Below, one piece after another: positions 37,801 to 49,800 of a DNA stretch of 64,000 nucleotides. Within the stretch, counting starts at the first letter, position 1. Each line of letters begins with the position of its first letter. The stretch covers positions 1,437,001-1,501,000 of the forward strand of contig NC_057866.1 in the NCBI RefSeq assembly GCF_019393635.1. Direction: 5' to 3'. Source of the stretch: Dromiciops gliroides (taxonomy: Eukaryota > Chordata > Mammalia > Microbiotheria > Microbiotheriidae). A program made the position numbers and the translations under genes. The notes beneath the pieces are model-generated. The model was not told where the DNA came from. It ran no database searches and saw nothing but the letters and a program-made list of their open reading frames with translations.

Positions 37801-40800
37801 GTGGGCATAGGAGGAGTGTCAATGCCAAGCTGCTCTTACTGTTGCCTGGCCACACACTTTGGCTCCCTTTTAGGGAATCTGACTTTTAGGAATTGGCGCA
37901 TATGATCAATCTCCCCCTTTTAGCTCTGTTCTGTGACTACTACAATGCCAATGGCTCCTGTGAGTGGCACTACCAGCCCTGTGGTGCCCCCTGCATGAAG
38001 ACCTGCCACAACCCAAGTGGGAAGTGCTCCCATGACATCCGAGGGCTGGAAGGTAAAGCAGTGGCATGATGCCCACAGCATGGCCTAATAGCATGTTCTG
38101 CCTTTAGCCTTTTCTCCATCAAAGTGCAAGAGTCAAGTGCTTTGTCTGAGATCACAAGGAAGAGGAGGGAGAGAAGGGAGAAGAGGGGGAGGAGGGAGAG
38201 GAGGGAGAGGAAGGAGGGAGCTCCCAACATCTCCCTGGTCCCTTTGCCTTATCATCCCATGCCTTCACCTTGAGCAGTCCATTCCCTAGGGAGTTAGGAG
38301 GAGCTCAGGGTCCCATGACTCAGATATAAAGAACCAGACTGACTCTGATGTCCTGGACAATGTGCATCACCTCTTCCTCACTCACTGCAAGTACTCACCA
38401 CCTAGGAGGCCACCAGCAGCCAGGCTGCTCCACGGCTCCAGGGATCTCCATTTCCCCTCACACACACCGAGTCACCCATGTACTACTCACTGAAAGTCCG
38501 CCTGGCAGGAGTCCTTCCTTTGATGTATCTCCCTTTCTTGCTCAGTTTCTATGTGACCCATCCCTAGAGCAGACTTACTGCACTCACTCATCCTCCTTCC
38601 GGGTCAGTGATCAGTCTCCCAGACCAAGGGGAGCCCTGGGACTTCTAGATGCCTGCCTCTCCCCTCCCCGCCCCCAGCAATACAGGTCTCTATTTTCTTC
38701 AGGATCCCACAGCCACCCAAGCTCCTGACAGTAGCTCTCCAAGCAGTCCCTGGGCAGGATCCACCTGTCAAATCCTATTGGTCAAGTCACAAATTCTGTT
38801 GCTACATAAAATGACCAGGAAAGTGTAGTCATCTGCCCATGAATGTTGGTCAGAGGTGAGGCTGGAGAATAGCCAGTCAGCCCAACACTATTTGAGAGCG
38901 AGTCCTCTCCTTGGCCCTGCAGGCTGCTACCCCAAATGTCCTCCAAAGACTCCCATCTTTGATGAGGATAAGATGGAGTGTGTCCAGAGCTGTGCTCCCT
39001 GCTACATCAAAGGAAGGTACTTCCCACCAGGCTCCCCAGTACCCTCGGACAAGAACTGCCACTCATGGTAAGAGCCCATTTACTCAGAGTGGTGAGTGAG
39101 TGACATCTGCCCCACCTCATTCTGCTGTGATTGAGATTGTCTGGGAGCCTCCAAGTCCAACAACCTTACCCCACCCTCCCACACACACACAGCCTGACTT
39201 GGTCCATGTGATCTTAATGACCGCCAGCCAATGAACATAGACAAGAGGGGGAGGAGATGCAAATATGTCCCTCGTAAGAGAGGTGCCACTGGTTTGGAGC
39301 CTTTCCCCTAAGATTCATGGAAGGGAACAAGGGGAAGCCTTGTTCACCAGTGGTGGAGGGAGTCCATCCCTAGAGGTCTCATGAAGACGTCAGCAGAGAT
39401 GCCAGGTGACCATCCCTACAGAAATGGACCCCTTATTTCCCCAGCTCAGTGGTTGGCACCCTGTCTGTGCTTGTCCTTGGCAAACCCAAGCCCTGTCTTG
39501 GGGAAACTATTCCTGGCTGGGAGGTGGGCTGGGAGCCAGAGGAGGGGAAGGCTGCCGTTGAGTATAAAATTGAAGAAAATGAAAAGCAGAGCTGGTGGTG
39601 AATGAGCCAAATGAGATGGGTGGCTGTGACTGCCTGAACTGATACTTGAGACATACCCAGTAAATGGCTGGGCTAGCCATCCCTGGCTCCCCTTCCCATC
39701 CTCCTTCTCTCTGTTCTCAGCTCATGCACCGAGGCAGGAATCAAGTGCACTTATGACTCCCAAGGTAAGAGGTTGGCATCCCCTGGGTTGGGGCTGTCTG
39801 AGGGTCTCTCAGATCTTTGATGAGGTCTCTGTCTCTTCTGGTTGTCAGCTTGTGTCTGCACTTATGAAGGAAAGCGTTTTCACCCTGGGGAGGAAATTTA
39901 TCACACCACAGATGGCATTGGGGGCTGCATCACTGCTACCTGCAGTGCCAATGGCACCATAGAGGGCAAGGTGTATGACTGTGACCTCACCACACCAACC
40001 CCCTCAACCACCTTCTCCTTCTCTGGTACCACCACACTGGGTAAGGTCACAACCAAGTCTGCACTTGATCCAGAAGCATTTCTGATCATGCTGCTGCTTT
40101 TCTGCACACTGTGAATATGGAGACAGACTCTGTTCCCAAGGAGCTTCCTTTCTGTTGAACACAGCAGCAGACACAAAGTGATTTCGAGGCAGGAAACTCT
40201 GGGGCAAGGAGCAGGGAAATCCTTGGGCTCTTCAGAAAATACCCAGCTTGTTTTCTTAGTTCTGGTATTCTAGGAGGATCTGAATGAGGCAGCACCTTAT
40301 TCACGTGTTCTGGGTGATTTTAGCATCGTAGATCCCCCTATGGCTTCTCCTCCACTGTCCTGTTCCCACATGAGGGAACTCCCTTAGCTTCCTTTCCTAA
40401 TGGGAAAAAACAATGTACAACCTTGGGATTCAGTATCTGAGATGATCCCTGAGCACAGACGAAACCTACAAAATGCTGATGCTTCCTTGGAATTCCAGCC
40501 TCACAGAAAGCATCCTGCTTTCCTGTGCAAAGCTAATGTCACATGAAGGGGGTCGGGGGAGAGAAGACATCCTCATTACTCAACTCATCACTTTCTTTTA
40601 AAATTCCAGGTCATCATTCTACATGTCGAGGACACAAAGATACAACACGGGTCCCACCTGTAATAGGCTTCACGACAGGTCCTTTCACAACTTCTTCACC
40701 TATTACAGTCCCGACTGTAACCAGGGTGGACAAACCATTCACTACTCCTCCTATACACACCAGTGTTGCACCAAGAATTTCTTCTGGAACTGTCAGCACA

Positions 40801-43800
40801 CCCAGCATGAAATCAGAAACCACCGAGTGTGTTAAAGAGGTTTGCACTTGGTCTCCTTGGCTGGATATCAGCCACCCAGGAATGGGAGCCAGCAGTGGAG
40901 ACTTTGAAACACTGGAGAACATCAGAGCAGAGGGCTATAGAGTGTGTAGATCCCCAAAGGATGTGGAATGCAGGGCTGCAGAGTTCCCTGCTGTGCCCTG
41001 GCAGGAGCTCAACCAAACTGTGCAGTGTAGTAGAACACAGGGATTAATCTGTCACAATAAGGATCAGGCATCTGGGAAATGTGACAACTATCAGATCAGA
41101 ATTTTATGCTGTGATGCTCAACTGTGTGATGCCCACACTGCTATAGCTCCCACAACAGAACCTCATCCAAGAAGCACTGGTGCTCGTGCCGTGTCAATTT
41201 CAAGACCACATACACCAGAAGCCAAAGGAATCTCAAAGAGTCACCCAACCAGATCCACTACCATTCTGTCCACAAAGGAAACTGAGCCAAGAACAAGACC
41301 CTCGGCTTCCACAGAAAAACTTAAAACTAGCAGCCACTCTCCTAGTGTGACAACTCCTGGACTAGGGACGGTACCAGTAACATATCCCTGTCTTCAAGAA
41401 GTCTGTGAATGGACAGCTTGGATAGATGGGAGTTATCCTGAACCAGATATAAACGGGGGAGATTTTGATACCTTTAAAAATTTAAGATCAGAAGGATATA
41501 AATTTTGTGATGTCCCTACAGCAGTGGAGTGTAGAGCTCAAAGCTTTCCCAACACGCCTTTGGCAGAGCTGGAACAGAATGTGACCTGTAGCAAGACAGA
41601 GGGGCTGGTGTGCCTGAACAAAGATCAGCTCCCACCAATCTGTTACAACTATGAGATCCGGATAAAATGCTGTTGGCAGGAAAATGCCTGTATGCCAAAA
41701 ACACAGACTACAAAGACTACACCAAGAAGTAGCAGCACTGAAATATCACCAACAGAGACACCACGACCATATGGAAAATCAACAAAAAGCACAGAAGAAA
41801 AGCCCACGTTGAAACTACCCTGTCAGCCTCAGTGCTCATGGACCAAATGGTTTGATGTGGATTTCCCATCATCTGGACCCAATGGAGGAGATGTGGAAAC
41901 CTACAATAACATCAGAGCAAGAGGACAGAAAATCTGCCACAAGCCTGAATACATCACAGAACTTGAATGTCGCTCAGAGACCCACCCGGAGGTTAGCATC
42001 AGTGAAATAGGACAGGTGGTGGAGTGTAATCCTGACTATGGGCTCATCTGCAGGAACCAGGACCAGAAGGGGCAATTCAAGATGTGTTTCAACTATGAGA
42101 TCCGTGTCCTCTGCTGTGAACCCATGAAGAACTGCCACACCACCACTGCTACATCTGCAACCACTCCCACAAACACCTCAGTCATCTCAAAGCCAAGTCC
42201 TGGGACACCCTCCCATGTTGGGACCACCACAATCACCTCCCCTCCCTCTTCCCCCATTCCTGTGACCATCTCAGTTTCCACTCCACCTGAACCAAGAAAA
42301 CAATCCACTCCTCATACAACCGCAAGCCCTAGCACATCTACCCACCCACCACCACCTCCCAGCTGTCAGCCCCAGTGCTCATGGACCAAGTGGTTTGATG
42401 TGGATTTCCCATCATCTGGACCCCAGGGGGGAGATGTGGAAACCTACAATAACATCAGAGCAAGAGGACAGAAAATCTGCCTCAAGCCTGAATACATCAC
42501 ACGCCTTGAATGTCGCTCAGAGACCCACCCGGAGATTAGCATCAGTGAAATAGGACAGGTGGTGGAATGTAATCCTGACTATGGGCTCATCTGCAGGAAC
42601 CAGGACCAGAAGGGGCAATTCAAGATGTGTTTCAACTATGAGATCCGTGTCCTCTGCTGCGAACCCATGAAGAACTGCCACACCACCACTGCTACATCTG
42701 CAACCACTCCCACAAACACCTCAGTCATCTCAAAGCCAAGTCCTGGGACACCCTCCCATGTTGGGACCACCACAATCACCTCCCCTCCCTCTTCCCCCAT
42801 TCCTGTGACCATCTCAGTTTCCACTCCACCTGAACCAAGAAAACAATCCACTCCTCATACAACCGCAAGCCCTAGCACATCTACCCACCCACCACCACCT
42901 CCCAGCTGTCAGCCCCAGTGCTCATGGACCAAGTGGTTTGATGTGGATTTCCCATCATCTGGACCCCAGGGGGGAGATGTGGAAACCTACAATAACATCA
43001 GAGCAAGAGGACAGAAAATCTGCCACAAGCCTGAATACATCACAGAACTTGAATGTCGCTCAGAGACCCACCCGGAGGTTAGCATCAGTGAAATAGGACA
43101 GGTGGTGGAGTGTAATCCTGACTATGGGCTCATCTGCAGGAACCAGGACCAGAAGGGGCAATTCAAGATGTGTTTCAACTATGAGATCCGTGTTCTCTGC
43201 TGTGAACCCATGAAGAACTGCCACACCACCACTGCTACATCTGCAACCACTCCCACAAACACCTCAGTCATCTCAAAGCCAAGTCCTGGGACACCCTCCC
43301 ATGTTGGGACCACCACAATCACCTCCCCTCCCTCTTCCCCCATTCCTGTGACCATCTCAGTTTCCACTCCACCTGAACCAAGAAAACAATCCACTCCTCA
43401 TACAACCGCAAGCCCTAGCACATCTACCCACCCACCACCACCTCCCAGCTGTCAGCCCCAGTGCTCATGGACCAAGTGGTTTGATGTGGATTTCCCATCA
43501 TCTGGACCCCAGGGGGGAGATGTGGAAACCTACAATAACATCAGAGCAAGAGGACAGAAAATCTGCCACAAGCCTGAATACATCACAGAACTTGAATGTC
43601 GCTCAGAGACCCACCCGGAGGTTAGCATCAGTGAAATAGGACAGGTGGTGGAGTGTAATCCTGACTATGGGCTCATCTGCAGGAACCAGGACCAGAAGGG
43701 GCAATTCAAGATGTGTTTCAACTATGAGATCCGTGTCCTCTGCTGCGAACCCATGAAGAACTGCCACACCACCACTGCTACATCTGCAACCACTCCCACA

Positions 43801-46800
43801 AACACCTCAGTCATCTCAAAGCCAAGTCCTGGGACACCCTCCCATGTTGGGACCACCACAATCACCTCCCCTCCCTCTTCCCCCATTCCTGTGACCATCT
43901 CAGTTTCCACTCCACATGAACCAAGAAAACAATCCACTCCTCATACGACCGCAAGCCCTAGCACATCTACCCACCCACCACCACCTCCCAGCTGTCAGCC
44001 CCAGTGCTCATGGACCAAGTGGTTTGATGTGGATTTCCCATCATCTGGACCCCAGGGGGGAGATGTGGAAACCTACAATAACATCAGAGCAAGAGGACAG
44101 AAAATCTGCCACAAGCCTGAATACATCACAGAACTTGAATGTCGCTCAGAGACCCACCCGGAGGTTAGCATCAGTGAAATAGGACAGGTGGTGGAGTGTA
44201 ATCCTGACTATGGGCTCATCTGCAGGAACCAGGACCAGAAGGGGCAATTCAAGATGTGTTTCAACTATGAGATCCGTGTCCTCTGCTGCGAACCCATGAA
44301 GAACTGCCACACCACCACTGCTACATCTGCAACCACTCCCACAAACACCTCAGTCATCTCAAAGCCAAGTCCTGGGACACCCTCCCATGTTGGGACCACC
44401 ACAATCACCTCCCCTCCCTCTTCCCCCATTCCTGTGACCATCTCAGTTTCTACTCCACCTGAACCAAGAAAACAATCCACTCCTCATACGACCGCAAGCC
44501 CTAGCACATCTACCCACCCACCACCACCTCCCAGCTGTCAGCCCCAGTGCTCATGGACCAAGTGGTTTGATGTGGATTTCCCATCATCTGGACCCCAGGG
44601 GGGAGATGTGGAAACCTACAATAACATCAGAGCAAGAGGACAGAAAATCTGCCACAAGCCTGAATACATCACAGAACTTGAATGTCGCTCAGAGACCCAC
44701 CCGGAGGTTAGCATCAGTGAAATAGGACAGGTGGTGGAGTGTAATCCTGACTATGGGCTCATCTGCAGGAACCAGGACCAGAAGGGGCAATTCAAGATGT
44801 GTTTCAACTATGAGATCCGTGTTCTCTGCTGTGAACCCATGAAGAACTGCCACACCACCACTGCTACATCTGCAACCACTCCCACAAACACCTCAGTCAT
44901 CTCAAAGCCAAGTCCTGGGACACCCTCCCATGTTGGGACCACCACAATCACCTCCCCTCCCTCTTCCCCCATTCCTGTGACCATCTCAGTTTCCACTCCA
45001 CCTGAACCAAGAAAACAATCCACTCCTCATACAACCGCAAGCCCTAGCACATCTACCCACCCACCACCACCTCCCAGCTGTCAGCCCCAGTGCTCATGGA
45101 CCAAGTGGTTTGATGTGGATTTCCCATCATCTGGACCCCAGGGGGGAGATGTGGAAACCTACAATAACATCATCCGAAGAGGAGAGAAAGTCTGCCTCAA
45201 GCCTGAATACATCACACGCCTTGAATGTCGCGCACAGGACCATCCCCATGTTAACATTGAAAAAATAGGACAGGTGGTGGAGTGTAATCCTGACTATGGG
45301 CTCATCTGCAGGAACCAGGACCAGAAGGGGCAATTCAAGATGTGTTACAACTATGAGATCCGTGTCCTCTGCTGTGAACCCATGAAGAACTGCCACACCG
45401 CCACTGCTACATCTGCAACCACTCCCACAAACACCTCAGTCATCTCAAAGCCAAGTCCTGGGACACCCTCCCATGTTGGGACCACCACAATCACCTCCCC
45501 TCCCTCTTCCCCAATTCCTGTGACCATCTCAGTTTCCACTCCACCTGAACCAAGAAAACAATCCACTCCTCATACAACCGCAAGCCCTAGCACATCTACC
45601 CACCCACCACCACCTCCCAGCTGTCAGCCCCAGTGCTCATGGACCAAGTGGTTTGATGTGGATTTCCCATCATCTGGACCCCAGGGGGGAGATGTGGAAA
45701 CCTACAATAACATCATCCGAAGAGGAGAGAAAGTCTGCCTCAAGCCTGAATACATCACACGCCTTGAATGTCGCTCACAGGACCATCCCCATGTTAACAT
45801 TGAGAAAATAGGACAGGTGGTGGAGTGTAATCCTGACTATGGGCTCATCTGCAGGAACCAGGATCAGAAGGGGCAGTTTAAGATGTGTTTCAACTATGAG
45901 ATCCGTGTCCTCTGCTGTGAGCCAGTGGAACACTGTCGTTCAACAGCTGCCACTTCGAGCTTTCCACCAACTATTTCCATGAATCCATCAAATGCAACGT
46001 ACATTCCATCTAGTGTCTTCCCATCAGACCATGTTTCTACTACCTTCACTACTTTGTCTCCACATTCAAGTTCATCTTGTTACTGTTTTGTGTCCGGAAA
46101 AGTCTACCAGTCTGGTAAGTACCTTCAAAAGTATCCTCATTTCTCACTTCTATTTCGTTCTGATTACTCATTCTTATCTTCCATTTCTCTTATCCATTCA
46201 TTCACTGGAATCTTAGGGAAATGCCCTGCTTTCCCTCCAAGGCTTATCTTTAGAGCCACAAAACAATTTTGAATGTCCACAGAACCTTGTGCCAGGTCAT
46301 GGAGAGTCTGTCAACCATCTCGTCTCCTATCTTTGCTGGTCTCTTTGCTTTGACAGTTGTACCGGCACGAATCAAATAAATAACCAAACAACAACAATAA
46401 CCACCGTACAATGAACTGAATTCCTGGTGATTTTTGAAGTACACTTTCATTTTAAGCTGGGTTTTTATCTCATAGAAACCATCATATACAATCGGACAGA
46501 CAATGCAGGGAATTGCTACTCTGCCATTTGCAACAAAGACTGCAACGTGGAGAGGGTAACAGAAACATGTCCCACTTCAGCCCCTGCTCCTGTTCCATCC
46601 ACATCTGCATCTACAGCTGCATCCACAGCCACAACCACAGGCAAAGTCACATCACCATCCACCCTCATATTGCCACCAGCATCTTCATCACTCTCTCCAG
46701 TTACCCCAACAAAACCGGGAGATTGTCTGAATGTAGTACCACCCAGAAAAGTTAGTTCGATGTTTTCTGCCTGATTTCTTTTTTGGTATGGCACAGACTG

Positions 46801-49800
46801 ACCTTGGTTGGGGAGGGGGAGGATTGGTTTCAAGAGTAGAATGCAGGAATTTTCCAAAGTTCTCTTAAATTACTCAAGAATTTCAAGCTGGAGCATTTGG
46901 AAAGGTCATTACAAGAAACAGTGGAGAGAGCAATTTGACTTTGAGCAAAATGGTAGCTTTTCAATCTGCTGAGTTAGATATAATGGATGAACACTCAAGG
47001 GCAAACAGTTATCTCAGGAGGGAGGCCCAGGCCGAAGATCTAGGTATGTTAGTTATCCCTGCGGGGGAGAGCTGGAACTGGGAAGGGTCTCAGGAATAGC
47101 TTGGAGCCAGAGAAAGGTAACAGAGACAGCACTAGAGACAGATCCATTCTGTCCCACATGAAGAGCTTTATTACTCTATTGGAATACAAGAGATGCTGTA
47201 ACAGTGGGATCTGAGACCTGACTTCTAGAGGCCTCCAGGTACTTGGTTACTCTCTTATGTGCCTTCTCTGTAACAGTAACAGTAGGAGTGGTTTACTGAC
47301 TTCTTTCCTGAACAGCAGACTAGAGGAGAGTTATGATGCAGATTACCTCAGGAAATGCCAGGGGCTCCTCTCCCACCCTCTCTGAGCCTTCACTTGAGCT
47401 TCAAGACCCTGATTCCAAATCTGTGTGCACTCTTTCACAGAAAGGAGAGACCTGGTTCATGCACAAGTGCAAGAAAGCCACCTGCGAGGGTGACGATGTG
47501 ATCACATTGACACCTGTGAGCTGTCCTGCGGTAAAGGAGGTGTCCTGTGCTAATGGCTACCCTCCTATGAAGATCTATGATGACGCTGATCACTGCTGCT
47601 ACCATTACGAGTGTCAATGTGAGTGAGTGATTTCGAGCATGGAGCCCAAGCTGATGTTGGGACCAATAGAGGATGTGTCTAGGGTGCTGAATCAAGGTTG
47701 CTAGCAGCCTTTCAGCAGCAAGTAGACAGCAGAGTTTAGCACCTAATTAGCTAGAATAACTAGTCAAAGATGGGCAGCTAGATGGTGCAGTGGATTAGAG
47801 CACCGGCCCTAGAGTCCGGAGGACCTGAGTTCAAATCCTGCCTCAGACACTTGACACTTACTGGCTGTGTGACCCTGGTCAACTCACTTAACATCAATTG
47901 CCTCACCAAAAAAAATTTTTAAAAAAGAATAACTAGTCAAAGAGAAAGATAATCTGCCCCCCAAGCCCTGATCACCTACCCTTGTAGCACCTACCAGTGG
48001 CTATATGCAGAAGCAGCATCTCCCTACCCTTCTTTAAATACAGCATGCCTGGCATTGTTTGTGTCAGAAGCAGGGTCTGCTTTCAAAAATACTAGTTATT
48101 GCTCTGGCTGATGTGAAGAGCATAAAGGCAAGGTCTCCGAATCTTAGAAGGATTCAAGAAAAGGGCACCTGCTGCTTGTTTCCAACCACCCCTGGGATGG
48201 AGCACACAGGTACTCACCATAACCAGAAATGTTGTGTTTAGATGGCTAAAGAACTTGTGGAGAGAACCCATATGTCAGGAGAGAGCCTGACTGATGGCTA
48301 ATGGACAGGTTTGGTGCAGTCATGCATGAAAGTCTTCCTGTGGGGGCAGCTAGGTGGCGAAGTAGATAAAGCACCGGCCCTGGATTCAGGAGTACCTGAG
48401 TTCAAATATGGCCTCAGACACTTGACACTTACTAGCTGTGTGACCCTGGGCAAGTCACTTAACCCCCCATTGCCCTGCAAAAAAAAAAAAAAAGAAAGTC
48501 TCCCTGTGCACACCAAAGCAAATGCCAGCCAGCAGGGGCCAAGGGCATAATTGCCTACCTTCTTGCCCCTGCAGGACAGCATGAGCTGACTGTGGTCCCT
48601 CCCCATTAAGGGTCACTGGGCTTTCATGCTATTCACTGGCCTCCTTTCCCCCTATTCCTCTTGCCAGGTGTGTGCAGTGGCTGGGGAGATCCACATTATA
48701 TCACCTTCGATGGTGTCTATTACACTTTCTTGGACAACTGCACATATGTGTTAGTACAGCAAATCCACCCCATCTACGACCACTTCCGAGTGCTCATCGA
48801 CAACTACTTCTGTGATGCCCAGGATGGTCTGTCCTGTCCTCGATCGATCATTATTGAGTACAAAGGCAATCGCATTGTGCTTACCCGGACTCTGGTCCGT
48901 GGAGTGAAGGAGAATGAGGTGGGAAGGGATTCTTTTCCTTGGGTAGGTCCCAGCCAAACAAGGGGACCTGCTGCTGCCTGTTTATTTGAGCTGCTTTTTG
49001 ATGTCCTGGACTCCAGATGAGAGGCAGGAGGGGGCCCAAATCACAACATAGAGTAAGGGTGTAGCCCTGCCCAGCAAGAGAGACTCTCAATGAGGGCCCA
49101 TGCAAGGCAACATGGCAGAAACAACGTAGAGAAGAGCAAGAGATTATTGGTAGTTCATTTCCCCCCTTCTCTTCTCTCTCCTTGTGGGCAGGGCTGACCC
49201 TGGGCCCCTGAAGGCTCTACCAGGGCAGGAGTGAGAATGCCTTCAAGGATGCTCCATATAGACCTGGGGGCTGGGGCAGCACAGGTGCAGAGAGGGTCCC
49301 CACATATCCCTGGTGGATGCCAGGGGTGGCGTAACCAAGGGGTTCTGGCTTGGGCAACCTGCCAGGCTCTCTGAGCCAGATCCTTTCCCCAGAAGGTATT
49401 TGAATTAGGAACTGGCAGTGGGGTGGGAGCCATGGGCAGTGGGAGGCAGTGGCGGGGGGCAGCCACACTCCTGAGTCTGGTTCCCCTGACTCATTGTTTA
49501 TCATTTCCTTATGACCCTGCCTCCAGATTATCTTCAACAACCGAACTGTGGGTGGAGGGTTCGAGAAAGATGGCGTTGTGATCTCCACCTTGGGCATTAA
49601 GATGTTTGTCACCATCCCAGAGATTGGCGTTCAGGTCATGTTCAGTGGGCTGCTCTTCTCGGTTAAGGTGCCCATCACCAAGTTTGCCAACAACACAGAA
49701 GGACAGTGTGGTAAGTGTCTGGGCTCTCATGGCTTCATCCAACAGAGCTTCCACAAAGGAATAAAAAGTCTCAGGGTATCTCTGCCGATGAGTCATCCCT

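Noticed and set aside
42093-45566. Seven identical 71-codon minus-strand frames spaced 543 bp
   Set aside because: They are the reverse complement of the CysD/linker repeat of MUC5AC exon 31 and recur only because the coding repeat does.
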